Source: an uncultured Gammaproteobacteria bacterium (GTDB lineage: Bacteria; Pseudomonadota; Gammaproteobacteria; Steroidobacterales; UBA11654). Taken from it: a stretch of DNA of 64,000 bases. The notes beneath the pieces were generated by a model. That model was not told the DNA's origin. It searched no databases and saw only the letters and a list, made by a program, of their open reading frames with translations. The number at the start of each line of letters is the position of its first letter. Position 1 is the first letter of the stretch. The position numbers and the translations under genes were made by a program. Positions 45,466 to 54,693 of the stretch are shown here, one piece after another. The DNA is taken from assembly GCA_902553145.1 (NCBI GenBank), contig CACDKD010000002.1, forward strand, positions 286,990-350,989, read 5' to 3'.

Positions 45466-46038
45466 TTGAACAGCTTCTTTATTGTATATGCACATTATGA
45501 CGAAAGCTCATTCAATGCTGCAATCAGAGATACATTCATTAAAAGCGCAAATGAAGCTGGGCATAAAACTGATCTTCTAGATCTTTACAAGGAGCAGTAT
45601 GACCCAGTTTTCGGTGGAGAGGATCCGGATGAAAATGTTCTCGATCACCGTAAGAGAATTGAGGCAGCCGATACAATAGTTCTAATAGCGCCAATCTGGA
45701 ATTTTAGAATGCCTGCAATCATGGAGGGATGGATAGATAAGGTATTAGCACCGCCATGGGCATTCAGATTCAAGCAACTTGTTGGAAATTATGGATATCC
45801 AGATGGAAAACTTGGAGACAAAAAAGCCATTGTCTTCTGTACATATGGGTCTCCTCGTTTGGCTATAACTACATTCTTTCTAAATTTGCCAATTAGAAGA
45901 TTAAAGAGAGGAGTCTTTCATATTTGTGGAATAAGAAAGATTCTGTACAAGAGATATTTTGCTGTTCCATTTGTTGAAGAGTCTAGAAGAAAAGCCTTTC
46001 TGGTAGACGTGAAAAAGACTGCGGAAAACTTCAAATAA
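45466..46038 (+). CDS. NAD(P)H-dependent quinone oxidoreductase, flavodoxin-like (MdaB/KefF type)
   Basis: 190 residues. The N-terminal FMN loop is FFIVYAHYDESSFNAAIRDTF. Then comes IVLIAPIWNFRMPAIMEGWIDKVLAPPWAF, the family's flavin/NAD region, then KKAIVFCTYGSP. Two-electron reduction of quinones to quinols. The start is TTG immediately after the TAA of the preceding gene and in the same frame, so reinitiation (or rare readthrough) must express it. Confidence 0.88.
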   Translation: MNSFFIVYAHYDESSFNAAIRDTFIKSANEAGHKTDLLDLYKEQYDPVFGGEDPDENVLDHRKRIEAADTIVLIAPIWNFRMPAIMEGWIDKVLAPPWAFRFKQLVGNYGYPDGKLGDKKAIVFCTYGSPRLAITTFFLNLPIRRLKRGVFHICGIRKILYKRYFAVPFVEESRRKAFLVDVKKTAENFK

Positions 46039-46076
46039 AGTCGTTATTTATTTCAAGGGTTATTTGGTCATTAGCT

Positions 46077-46949
46077 CTAATGAAAATGTGGCTCACCATC
46101 TCCATGTGAATGCATCTTTGGCATCTCGGAGAGGGTTTTTTGCAATTCTGAAATTGAGCTTTGAGCTTCGCTTATATCTTGGCTATCACTTTCATGATGG
46201 TCCATTGTACCAGCCTCATAGGACCAATCCTCATGAATATGAGAATGTTCATCTTCATTAAACGGGAACTCATCAATATAACTGCTGTGTTGATAACCAT
46301 GCAACTGCATATTCAGAAGAAAAAATCCAGCCAACATCAAAAGAACGTTCGAGGCATTACTAAGCCTCTGAAATGACTCCATCTTTCTCCAGTATGAAAG
46401 AAAAATAAGCATGATGCTCAAAGCAGCAATCTGTCCAAGCTCAACACCAACATTGAAAGAAAGTATTCTTAATACCAGTCCCTCATCGGCCAATGGCAAC
46501 ATTTGCAGTCGGGTGGATAAACCGAATCCATGTATCAAGCCAAATGCAAAGACCATTCCCAGTAAATTTGGTGAATTGGCATTCAGATATCTCTTAAAAC
46601 CGTCAAGGTTGTCAAAAGCCTTATAGATAACCGTTAAGGCAATGACTGCGTCCACGAGATAGTAATTGGCTTGAATCTCATAAAGTGTTGCAAAAACAAG
46701 TGTAATGGAATGTCCAATAGTAAAAGCTGTAATAAATTTAACGATTTCTTTAAAGCTAGTAATAAAAAAGATCACACCAAATAAAAAAAGAAGGTGATCA
46801 TAGCCAGTAATCATATGAGTTGCTCCCAACTCTATGTATTCCCAATTACTAGCCTCTAATGCCTTGACCTTGTCTTCTTCGGACATGCCGTGGGCAAATA
46901 TATTAAAGGATGCCAATAAAGAAAATAAAGCGACGTATAATTTTTTCAT
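46077..46949 (-). CDS. HupE/UreJ-like membrane protein with His-rich tail
   Basis: About 290 residues. The true start is MKKLYVALF at 46947-46949, with AGGGAT upstream; the frame is open further but would run into tRNA-Val. After a signal peptide come HMITGYDHLLFLFGVIFF, FTIGHSITLVFAT, GLIHGFGLSTRL and FNVGVELGQIAALS, the HupE/UreJ metal-transport signature. The C-terminus (DEHSHIHEDW, MDHHESD, KMHSHGDGEPHFH) could bind Ni, Co, Cu or Zn. It starts 18 nt after the tRNA-Val CCA. Confidence 0.88.
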   Translation of the reverse strand: MKKLYVALFSLLASFNIFAHGMSEEDKVKALEASNWEYIELGATHMITGYDHLLFLFGVIFFITSFKEIVKFITAFTIGHSITLVFATLYEIQANYYLVDAVIALTVIYKAFDNLDGFKRYLNANSPNLLGMVFAFGLIHGFGLSTRLQMLPLADEGLVLRILSFNVGVELGQIAALSIMLIFLSYWRKMESFQRLSNASNVLLMLAGFFLLNMQLHGYQHSSYIDEFPFNEDEHSHIHEDWSYEAGTMDHHESDSQDISEAQSSISELQKTLSEMPKMHSHGDGEPHFH

Positions 46950-46967
46950 AATCAAATCCCTATCATC

Positions 46968-47043
46968 TGGTGGGTGCTGACGGGATCGAACCGCCGACAT
47001 TCGCCTTGTAAGGGCGACGCTCTACCAGCTGAGCTAAGCACCC
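46968..47043 (-). tRNA. tRNA-Val(TAC)
   Basis: Acceptor GGGTGCT/AGCACCC, anticodon stem-loop TCGCC-CTTACAA-GGCGA, T-arm GGTTCGATCC, discriminator A, encoded CCA. Confidence 0.97.
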
Positions 47044-47091
47044 ATCTGTAATGGTGACGTTGTATATTATCCCAGTTTAAAAAAGATAACA

Positions 47092-48174
47092 TCATAATTT
47101 CTCTTCCTCTAATTCAGACAATATCAAGTCCTTGTGCTGTCCTCTTTCTGGAATTTTTCCTATATCTTCTCTGGTATTATTAAATCGTGGAGCTGCTGTG
47201 GCCTGAAGGAGTCCATCGTTATCAACCCATGTTTTCCTATAATTCATATGAGGATCATTTTTTGATTGCGTTGGACTCAATACAGGAGCTACGCAAGAAT
47301 CTGTCTGATCAAAAATCTTGATCCATTCTTGTAATGATTTCTTCAAGAAATGATCTTCAAGAATTTCTGTCATCTCCTTCCAATTTTCTTTATTGAGCTG
47401 TTTTTTAAATTTGGAATGATCCGAAAGATCCATGACTTCCAAAAATTCACTATAAAATTTGGGCTCTAAACATTGCACAGAAATCCATAGATCATCCGAA
47501 GTCCTGTAACATCTGCTCCATGGAGGGCCATCCAGTAGGCTTTTGCCTCTCTCTTCGCTCAACATCCCAGTATTTTGCAGTGACATAAATAAATTCATCA
47601 TGTGGGCAGAACCGTCTACAATCGCTGCATCAACAACGGAACCTTTTCCAGATTCTTTTGAATTCAATATTGCTGATAGAACACCAATCACAAGATACAA
47701 TGCACCTCCCCCTACATCACCAACCAATGCAGGAGGGGGGAATGGAGGCGTATTCGGATGCGATGCAAACCAAAGTGCACCAGAAAGTCCAATGTAGTTT
47801 AAATCATGGCCTGCTTGTTTTGATTTAGGTCCATCTTGCCCCCATCCCGTCATCCGTCCGAATACCAAAGAAGGATTCTCACTAAATTCATTAGGGCCTA
47901 ATCCAAGCTTTTCCATAACGCCAGGTCTAAAGCCTTCAATGACAGCATCGGATCTAATAATTAACTTCTTAGCTACAACTAAATCATCAGGATCTTTGAG
48001 ATTTAATTCAATTGACCTCTTGCCTCGATCCAATATATTTTTATGATTTGAAAAATCAGATTTCTCTTTACGATGAATCACAGTCACCTCAGCACCAAGA
48101 TCTGAAAAAAGCATGCCTGCAAAAGGCGTTGGTCCAAGGCCTTCTATTTCAATAATTCTTATACCATTTAGCAT
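47092..48174 (-). CDS. Alpha-methylacyl-CoA racemase / class III CoA-transferase family
   Basis: 360 residues. RIIEIEGLGPTPFAGMLFSDLGAEVTVI, VIEGFRPGVMEKLGLGP, GHDLNYIGLSGALW with the catalytic-type His and VGDVGGGALYLVIG with the Asp match AMACR rather than CoA-transferases. It interconverts (R)- and (S)-2-methylacyl-CoA so branched chains or sterol side chains can enter beta-oxidation. It separates hup from tRNA-Val, where other gammaproteobacteria have no gene. Confidence 0.9.
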   Translation of the reverse strand: MLNGIRIIEIEGLGPTPFAGMLFSDLGAEVTVIHRKEKSDFSNHKNILDRGKRSIELNLKDPDDLVVAKKLIIRSDAVIEGFRPGVMEKLGLGPNEFSENPSLVFGRMTGWGQDGPKSKQAGHDLNYIGLSGALWFASHPNTPPFPPPALVGDVGGGALYLVIGVLSAILNSKESGKGSVVDAAIVDGSAHMMNLFMSLQNTGMLSEERGKSLLDGPPWSRCYRTSDDLWISVQCLEPKFYSEFLEVMDLSDHSKFKKQLNKENWKEMTEILEDHFLKKSLQEWIKIFDQTDSCVAPVLSPTQSKNDPHMNYRKTWVDNDGLLQATAAPRFNNTREDIGKIPERGQHKDLILSELEEEKL

Positions 48175-48213
48175 AGTGAATAAAGTATCAAATTTTATTT
48201 CATAAGGATAAAA

Positions 48214-48237
48214 AAAAGGGGCTTTGCAGCCCCTTTT
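48214..48237 (-). terminator. Intrinsic terminator after hup
   Basis: On the minus strand GGGGCT-GCAA-AGCCCC is followed by a run of eight T. It lies 19 nt beyond the hup stop codon. Confidence 0.9.
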
Positions 48238-48255
48238 AAAACGTGATGTTTGTTA

Positions 48256-48528
48256 TTAATTACAAGCGTCTTTAAGAGCTTTACCAGCCTTAAATTTAGG
48301 CACATTGCTTGCTTTAATTTGGATTGTCTCACCAGTTGCAGGGTTACGTCCGGCTCTGGCAGCTCTGTGGCTTACAGAGAAAGTACCAAATCCAACTAGC
48401 GCACAAGATCCACCGCTTGCAAGCTCACCAGCTACTGCTGATGTCATTGCGTCAATGGCTCTTCCAGCGTCAGCTTTAGAGAGTCCTGTGCTTGCTGCTA
48501 CTGCATCAATAAGTTCACCTTTATTCAT
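48256..48528 (-). CDS. hupB: DNA-binding protein HU
   Basis: 90 residues, full length. [27 protein letters not shown] forms the helical dimer body. [26 protein letters not shown] contains the DNA-intercalating arm with NP. It bends DNA and compacts the nucleoid. Downstream of lon as in E. coli, with its own strong promoter and terminator. Confidence 0.96.
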   Translation of the reverse strand: MNKGELIDAVAASTGLSKADAGRAIDAMTSAVAGELASGGSCALVGFGTFSVSHRAARAGRNPATGETIQIKASNVPKFKAGKALKDACN

Positions 48529-48629
48529 GTTGTTACATCCTATATATGTTTTTTTTTGTTAAATCCTCTGAAAACTAGTGTTTGCCTAGGATCCCCTGTT
48601 CAAAGTTTTTAATCACCTGGAACATACAA

Positions 48630-48659
48630 TTTATACCAGTCCTTTGAAACCCTTGTCAA
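48630..48659 (-). promoter_or_regulatory. Sigma70 promoter of hup
   Basis: TTGACA (minus strand, 48654-48659), 18 nt, TATAAA (48630-48635). Close to consensus. The leader of about 95 nt contains AGGAT before the ATG. Confidence 0.7.
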
Positions 48660-48672
48660 TAAAGGGTTTCAA
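48644..48672. repeat. Perfect 11-bp inverted repeat over the hup -35 region
   Basis: TTGAAACCCTT, a 7-nt loop, AAGGGTTTCAA. It starts 14 nt past the lon stop and covers the hup -35 box. There is no T-run, so it is not a standard terminator for lon. Confidence 0.7.
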
Positions 48673-48685
48673 TATTTTTAATTGA

Positions 48686-51103
48686 TTAATGAGGAAGATT
48701 TTTTTCTGATGAAGGTTTTGTCTTCGGGTTTTGCCTTGATTTTGAGCCCTGAATCTTGATTTCTGGCATCCTCTCTAGAGCAATTTCTAGAACCTGATCA
48801 ATCCACTGAACAGGCACAATATCAAGCTTTTCTTTGATATTCTTGGGTATTTCAGTGAGGTCTTTCTTATTCTCTTCTGGGATAATTACTGTCTCTATAC
48901 CACCTCTGTGTGCAGCAAGTAATTTTTCCTTAAGACCACCAATTGGAAGCACCTCGCCTCTTAAGGTTATTTCTCCTGTCATTGCCACGTTTGCCTTGAC
49001 CGGAATATCGGTCAAAGATGAGATTAGAGCAGTACACATTCCAATGCCTGCACTGGGCCCATCCTTAGGCGTGGCGCCCTCTGGGACGTGAATGTGCATG
49101 TCTTTTTTCTGATAAAAATCCTCTTTTATACCAAGAGCTTTGGCGCGACTTCTAACGACTGTTGTGGCTGCTTGAATTGACTCTTTCATTACATCACCAA
49201 GCTGACCAGTATTTATTAACTTGCCTTTGCCTGCAATCGTTGTGGATTCAATGGTGAGAAGCTCGCCGCCAACCTGTGTCCAAGCCAAACCAGTGACTTG
49301 TCCAATCTGATTGTCTTTCTCTGCAATGCCGTATTTGAATTTTTTGACGCCAAGGTATTTTTCTAGGCTGCCAGGCCTTATATGCACCTTTTCATCTTTT
49401 GATTTCATGATCAATGACTTCACCACTTTCCTAGCGATTTTTGCAATTTCACGATCTAGATTTCTAACCCCAGACTCACGGGTATAGTGACGAATAATTG
49501 AAAGAATTGCGCTATTTGTAATTTTGATCTCCGAATCTTTGAGGCCATTGGCTTCTGTTTGCTTATTGACTAGATACTTCTCAGCAATATTCATTTTTTC
49601 ATCTTCTGTGTAACCTTCAATACGTATTACTTCCATTCTATCCAGTAAAGGAGGAGGTATATTAAGTGTATTGGCAGTGCAAATGAACATGACATCAGAA
49701 AGGTCAAAATCGACTTCCATGTAGTGATCATTGAAGGTGGTGTTTTGCTCAGGATCTAGTACTTCAAGAAGTGCAGATGATGGATCGCCTCTGAAGTCCA
49801 TCGACATTTTATCAATTTCATCAAGCAAAAAAAGTGGGTTTCTAACGCCCGCCTTATTCAGGTTCTGCATGATCTTCCCTGGCATTGCCCCTATGTAAGT
49901 TCTTCTATGACCTCTGATCTCTGCTTCGTCTCTCACACCGCCTAGAGACATTCTCACGAATTTTCTGCCAGTTGCTCTTGCAATGCTTGCGCCCAAGGAT
50001 GTTTTACCGACCCCAGGAGGACCTACCAAACAAAGAATTGGCCCTTTGAGTTTCTTAACCCTTTTTTGAACAGCAAGGTATTCAATGATTCTTTCTTTTA
50101 CTGTTTTTAATCCATAATGATCCTCATCAAGGATTTTATGAGCTTGATCTAACGATACTTTTGCTTTTGTTTTCTTTTTCCAAGGCGCAGAAAGCAAAAC
50201 ATCAAGAAAATTTCTCACGACTGTGGCTTCGGCAGACATGGGTGACATCATTTGCAATTTTTTAAGCTCAGATGATGCTTTTTCATCTGCTTCTTTTGTC
50301 ATTCCAGACTTTTTAATCTTTTCTTCAAGTTCATCAAATTCACTGTTGGCATTGTCAAGATCGCCAAGTTCTTTCTGAATCGCTTTCATCTGTTCATTCA
50401 AATAGTATTCTTTCTGGCTCTTTTCCATCTGATCTTTGACTCGACCTCTGACTTTTTGCTCAACTTCAATCATGTCTATTTCAACTTCTATGAGGCCGAT
50501 GACATACTCAAGCCTCTCTTTGATATTGATTTGCTCTAATATTTTCTGTTTCTCATCCAACTTAAGTGACATGTGAGCAACAATCGTATCAACCAGTCTT
50601 CCGCTTTCCTTAATGCTTGCTAGAGTGTTCACAACCTCTGCTGGAACCTTCTTGGTCATGCGAACATAACTTTCTACCTGAGATATCATTGTTCTTCTGA
50701 GTGCTTGAATATCTTTATCGCTTTCATCGCCAAATTCATCAAGTGGACAATAGTCTGCCTTGAAGTATTGATCCGATCGGATATCCAAAAGGTCAACTCT
50801 TGAGACCCCTTCCACGAGCAACTTCACAGTTCCATCAGGAAGCGTGACAAGTTGCAGAATATTTGCGAGTGTACCAACCGTATTGATGTCTTTTATCGAT
50901 GGATCATCAATATCAGATCTTTTTTGGGACGATAAAAGAATTTTCTTGTCCTCACCCATTGCTTCTTCTAGAGCGAGCTTTGACTTTTCTCTGCCTACAA
51001 AGAGTGGAATTACCATGTGAGGATAGATAACCACATCCCTAAGAGGTAGGAGCGGCTTATCCGTTACTATGTCGAGTGATATGTTTTCTTTGTCTTCAAC
51101 CAT
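48686..51103 (-). CDS. lon: ATP-dependent protease Lon
   Basis: 805 residues. Lon N-terminal domain (LPLRDVVIYPHMVIPLFVGR), coiled linker, AAA+ module with Walker A GPPGVGKTSLG and Walker B PLFLLDEIDKM, and protease domain with the Ser of PKDGPSAGIGM and downstream Lys (GGLKEKLLAA). Degrades misfolded and regulatory proteins. Between clpX and hup. A heat-shock-like promoter precedes it. Confidence 0.97.
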   Translation of the reverse strand: MVEDKENISLDIVTDKPLLPLRDVVIYPHMVIPLFVGREKSKLALEEAMGEDKKILLSSQKRSDIDDPSIKDINTVGTLANILQLVTLPDGTVKLLVEGVSRVDLLDIRSDQYFKADYCPLDEFGDESDKDIQALRRTMISQVESYVRMTKKVPAEVVNTLASIKESGRLVDTIVAHMSLKLDEKQKILEQINIKERLEYVIGLIEVEIDMIEVEQKVRGRVKDQMEKSQKEYYLNEQMKAIQKELGDLDNANSEFDELEEKIKKSGMTKEADEKASSELKKLQMMSPMSAEATVVRNFLDVLLSAPWKKKTKAKVSLDQAHKILDEDHYGLKTVKERIIEYLAVQKRVKKLKGPILCLVGPPGVGKTSLGASIARATGRKFVRMSLGGVRDEAEIRGHRRTYIGAMPGKIMQNLNKAGVRNPLFLLDEIDKMSMDFRGDPSSALLEVLDPEQNTTFNDHYMEVDFDLSDVMFICTANTLNIPPPLLDRMEVIRIEGYTEDEKMNIAEKYLVNKQTEANGLKDSEIKITNSAILSIIRHYTRESGVRNLDREIAKIARKVVKSLIMKSKDEKVHIRPGSLEKYLGVKKFKYGIAEKDNQIGQVTGLAWTQVGGELLTIESTTIAGKGKLINTGQLGDVMKESIQAATTVVRSRAKALGIKEDFYQKKDMHIHVPEGATPKDGPSAGIGMCTALISSLTDIPVKANVAMTGEITLRGEVLPIGGLKEKLLAAHRGGIETVIIPEENKKDLTEIPKNIKEKLDIVPVQWIDQVLEIALERMPEIKIQGSKSRQNPKTKPSSEKNLPH

Positions 51104-51135
51104 TTCTAGTCTTCTCTTCTCATCATAGTTTATTT

Positions 51136-51161
51136 ATATGGGCATAAATAGCTTTTTCAAG
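51136..51161 (-). promoter_or_regulatory. Heat-shock (sigma32-type) promoter of lon
   Basis: On the minus strand CTTGAAA (51155-51161), 11 nt, GCCCATAT (51136-51143). This is within one base of the sigma32 consensus CTTGAAA / CCCCATnT and lies about 35-55 nt before the lon ATG, where E. coli lon has its heat-shock promoter. Confidence 0.65.
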
Positions 51162-51197
51162 CCTTCACTCAACTTCCCTGATTTTTTGGCGAACTAA

Positions 51198-52529
51198 TTA
51201 TTTTGTTCCAGTTCTTTTTGCAGGTTCTGATTTATTCTTTGTCTTCTCTACAGATGGCTCAGAATCATTTGATATCACAACAAATGGTTTTGATTTATTA
51301 ACCACAAATTGTTCATTTACGACCACTTTATCTAATTTCTTTTCATGGGATGGAATTTCATACATCGTATCGAGTAATGTCTCCTCGAGTATGGTTCTTA
51401 ATCCTCTCGCTCCCGTTTTTCTCAACATAGCAAGTTCAGCGATCTTAGTTAACGCTTCAGGCAAGAATTCTAGTTTTGTATCTTCCATTGAAAACAATTT
51501 TTGATATTGCTTGATCAGTGCATTCTTTGGTTCTGTCAGGATTCTAACCATTGCTTCTTTGTTGAGCTCATGCAGGCTTGAGACAATTGGAAGTCTTCCT
51601 ACGAATTCAGGAATGAGGCCGTATTTGATGAGATCTTCTGGTTCAACTTTCTCAAATATTGCTCCGAGATCACTTTGCTCTTCTGAATCTTTAACTTCAG
51701 CAAGGAACCCAATTCCTGATTTATTGGTTCTATAATCAATGACTTTTTCCAATCCAGAAAATGCTCCGCCGCAAATAAACAGTATGTTTGAGGTATCAAC
51801 TTGGATGAACTCTTGTTGTGGGTGCTTTCTTCCACCTTGTGGGGGAACGGATGCAGTGGTTCCTTCAATTAACTTTAAGAGAGCTTGCTGGACCCCTTCT
51901 CCCGATACATCGCGAGTGATTGATACATTGTCAGTCTTCCTGGAAATCTTATCAATCTCGTCGATATATATAATACCTCTCTCAGCTCGTTCAACATCGT
52001 AGTCGCAATTCTGCAGGAGTTTTTGAACAATGTTCTCAACATCCTCACCAACGTATCCTGCTTCTGTCAATGTAGTTGCATCTGCAATTGCAAATGGGAC
52101 ATTCAGGATGCGTGCAAGCGTTTGAGCCAACAGTGTTTTACCTGAGCCGGTTGGTCCTATAAGAAGAATGTTGCTCTTTCCAACTTCTACGTAATCTTCA
52201 TCTCTTGGTTTTGGCTTATCAAGTAATCGCTTGTAGTGGTTGTATACTGCCACAGACAAAACTTTCTTCGCGATGTCTTGATCAATCACATAATCATCAA
52301 GCATCGACTTAATCTCTTTGGGTTTATAGAGAACAAGATCTTTATTATCCTCATCACTGCTTAGCTCTTCCTCGATGATGTTATTGCATAAATCAACGCA
52401 CTCATCGCATATGTATACAGAAGGACCGGCAATGAGCTTTCTTACTTCATTTTGTCCTTTTCCGCAAAAGGAACAATAGAGAATCTTGTTCTCATCGCTT
52501 CCAGTGCTTTTAGTGTCTTTACCTGCCAT
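51198..52529 (-). CDS. clpX: ClpX unfoldase, ATP-binding subunit of ClpXP
   Basis: 443 residues. N-terminal zinc finger with CSFC (about 20-23) and CDEC (about 39-42). Walker A is [16 protein letters not shown], Walker [11 protein letters not shown], and pore/sensor segments [22 protein letters not shown] and [11 protein letters not shown]. Its ATG lies inside the end of clpP (11-nt overlap), so the two are coupled. Confidence 0.97.
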   Translation of the reverse strand: MAGKDTKSTGSDENKILYCSFCGKGQNEVRKLIAGPSVYICDECVDLCNNIIEEELSSDEDNKDLVLYKPKEIKSMLDDYVIDQDIAKKVLSVAVYNHYKRLLDKPKPRDEDYVEVGKSNILLIGPTGSGKTLLAQTLARILNVPFAIADATTLTEAGYVGEDVENIVQKLLQNCDYDVERAERGIIYIDEIDKISRKTDNVSITRDVSGEGVQQALLKLIEGTTASVPPQGGRKHPQQEFIQVDTSNILFICGGAFSGLEKVIDYRTNKSGIGFLAEVKDSEEQSDLGAIFEKVEPEDLIKYGLIPEFVGRLPIVSSLHELNKEAMVRILTEPKNALIKQYQKLFSMEDTKLEFLPEALTKIAELAMLRKTGARGLRTILEETLLDTMYEIPSHEKKLDKVVVNEQFVVNKSKPFVVISNDSEPSVEKTKNKSEPAKRTGTK

Positions 52530-53148
52530 CTTGATTTAAAGCCTCTGTTCTTTCGTTAAGAATTTCATCAATCAATCCATATTTTAATGCTGATTCTGCA
52601 TCCATGAAGTTGTCCCTGTCTGTGTCTTTCGCAATTTGTTTTTCAGTCTTGCCTGTGTGTTTCGATAATATTGAATTGACCAGAGATTTCATCTTAAGAA
52701 CCTCTTTCGCATGGATATCGATGTCACTGGCTTGACCTTGAAACCCAGAAATTGGTTGATGAATCATCATCCTTGAATTGGGCAGAGAAAAACGCTTCGA
52801 TTCAGCTCCTCCTGCTAGCAGGATGGCTCCCATACTTGCTGCTTGGCCAACGCAAATTGTGCTCACATCAGGTTTGATGAATTGCATGGTGTCATAAATG
52901 GATAATCCTGATGTGATTGAACCGCCTGGCGAATTTATATATAGGTAAATGTCCTTACTGGGATTCTCACTTTCAAGAAATAACATTTGTGCAATGATCA
53001 AATTTGCCATGTGGTCTTCGATTGGACCAACTGCGAATATGACATTGTCTTTAAGCAGACGAGAGAAGATATCAAAAGCTCTCTCTCCTCTTGGAGTTTG
53101 CTCAACCACCATTGGAATCAGATTGTTGATTTCTTCTATGTTCGTCAT
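52519..53148 (-). CDS. clpP: ClpP protease, proteolytic subunit
   Basis: 209 residues. Catalytic Ser in [16 protein letters not shown], His in [14 protein letters not shown], and Asp in the [18 protein letters not shown] region. [19 protein letters not shown] is canonical. The start overlaps the tig stop (ATGA). Confidence 0.97.
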   Translation of the reverse strand: MTNIEEINNLIPMVVEQTPRGERAFDIFSRLLKDNVIFAVGPIEDHMANLIIAQMLFLESENPSKDIYLYINSPGGSITSGLSIYDTMQFIKPDVSTICVGQAASMGAILLAGGAESKRFSLPNSRMMIHQPISGFQGQASDIDIHAKEVLKMKSLVNSILSKHTGKTEKQIAKDTDRDNFMDAESALKYGLIDEILNERTEALNQDGR

Positions 53149-54449
53149 GCTTGATTATTAATTAATTCTTTAAATTCAGTTTCTTTGTCAGTAAATGTTG
53201 TTTTATCTATAAGCCAATCTACCACCTGATCCTCCATAACCATAGATCTTAATTGATCCATGAGCTCAGGTGTTTGCTCATACATTTTCTTAATCTCATC
53301 CCCATTAGGGTATGCATTCGTTATTTCCTCAAGTTTAGTTTTAACCCTATCTTGATCTAGCTCCATTTCTCTGGAAAGAACCAATTCATTCACCAATAAT
53401 CCCAAATGGACTCTTTCAGTAGCAATTTGATTGAAGTTCTCTAGTTCCGGTGCTTTGGAGTCATCCTCAATGCCTGATCTTCTCATCCAATCCTTCTGCA
53501 TAGCAGTTGCTTCATTTTTAATCATTACCTCAGGAATTTGGATCTGATTCTTTTCTCTCAGATGGTTCATCAGTCCGATTCTGACTTGCTCTTTTATCTT
53601 GGCATCCTTTTCCTTTTCCATGCTGTCAGATATCTCTTTAACTAAGTCGTCATATTTCCCGCTGTCGATTCCAAATCCTTTGACAAAGTCCTCGGTAACT
53701 TCGGCCAGTGCCAGTTCTCTCACTTCTTTCACTTTGACATTGAAGTTGGCAGTTTTTCCAGAAAGATCGGGTTGATGATATTCATCAGGAAATGTCACCT
53801 CAAAATCTTTTTCATCACTTGGTTTAACATCTTTTAATGCCTCTTCAAATTCAGGCAACATTTGACCGCCGCCTAACTGCATTACAAAATCTTCAGAACT
53901 TCCGCCCTCGAACACTTCTCCGTCCAAGGTTCCTTTGAAATCTATTAGAAGTTGATCGGTGTCACTTGCATTCCTGTCTACTGACTTCCATTCCCCTCTC
54001 TGCTTTTGAAGGTTTTCAACCATTTCATTGATATCGCTCTGCTTAACAGTAGCAGATGGTCTCTCAAGCTTAATTTTATCTAGTCCTTTTAATTTAAACT
54101 CAGGGAAAACTTCAATAGTCGCTGTGTACTGGAAATCGCTTCCATCCACAAACTGGTCAATGCTTACTTCGGGTGGTCCTGCAGGCTTGAGTTCTTTTTC
54201 TGTAATCGCCTCAGCATAAGATGACTCCAAGACGTCGCTCAGAGTCTCTTGGTTCACCTGATTGCCATACTGGCTCTGAATGATATTAATAGGTGCTTTG
54301 CCTGGTCTAAAGCCTGGCATTTTTGCAGTTTTAGCTATTTCTTCAAAACGTTTCATTTTCTTTGCTTCAACCACAGATGATGGCACTGAAACCTTTAATT
54401 CTCGTTTCAAATCTTTTTGTTTTTTTACTTTTACACTAATGCCTGACAT
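53145..54449 (-). CDS. tig: Trigger factor, ribosome-bound chaperone
   Basis: 434 residues. The N-terminal ribosome-binding domain has the [17 protein letters not shown] signature. FKBP-type PPIase domain about 160-240 ([41 protein letters not shown]), then a helical C-terminal chaperone domain. AAGGTGA at proper spacing precedes the ATG. The whole leader between the tRNA-Leu 3' end and the ATG is only 19 nt. Confidence 0.96.
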   Translation of the reverse strand: MSGISVKVKKQKDLKRELKVSVPSSVVEAKKMKRFEEIAKTAKMPGFRPGKAPINIIQSQYGNQVNQETLSDVLESSYAEAITEKELKPAGPPEVSIDQFVDGSDFQYTATIEVFPEFKLKGLDKIKLERPSATVKQSDINEMVENLQKQRGEWKSVDRNASDTDQLLIDFKGTLDGEVFEGGSSEDFVMQLGGGQMLPEFEEALKDVKPSDEKDFEVTFPDEYHQPDLSGKTANFNVKVKEVRELALAEVTEDFVKGFGIDSGKYDDLVKEISDSMEKEKDAKIKEQVRIGLMNHLREKNQIQIPEVMIKNEATAMQKDWMRRSGIEDDSKAPELENFNQIATERVHLGLLVNELVLSREMELDQDRVKTKLEEITNAYPNGDEIKKMYEQTPELMDQLRSMVMEDQVVDWLIDKTTFTDKETEFKELINNQA

Positions 54450-54468
54450 TTAATATTCACCTTATTAA

Positions 54469-54553
<85 letters not shown>

Positions 54554-54577
54554 ATGAAGAATTGTTTAAGGCGGAAG

Positions 54578-54606
54578 ATTATACAATAAATTTAAGAATT
54601 TTAACC
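54578..54606 (-). promoter_or_regulatory. Promoter of tRNA-Leu and probably tig-clpP-clpX
   Basis: Perfect TATAAT on the minus strand (54578-54583) 25 nt before the tRNA, with a weak -35 (GGTTAA, 54601-54606) 17 nt upstream. A C/G-rich stretch after the -10 resembles stringent discriminators. Confidence 0.45.
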
Positions 54607-54647
54607 ACTTCTGATTAAATCAGAAAAATTGTCTAGAAATTATAAAA

Positions 54648-54672
54648 AAAGCCGCCTTAATTAGGCGGCTTT
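54648..54672 (-). terminator. Intrinsic terminator of the TonB-receptor gene
   Basis: Minus strand GCCGCCT-aatt-AGGCGGC followed by seven T, 22 nt after the stop codon. Confidence 0.9.
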
Positions 54673-54693
54673 CTTTATTTTCAACAAACGTGC

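Noticed and set aside
46950-47000. N-terminal extension of the HupE-like frame
   Set aside because: It reads through the tRNA-Val gene; the internal ATG with Shine-Dalgarno starts a normal signal peptide.
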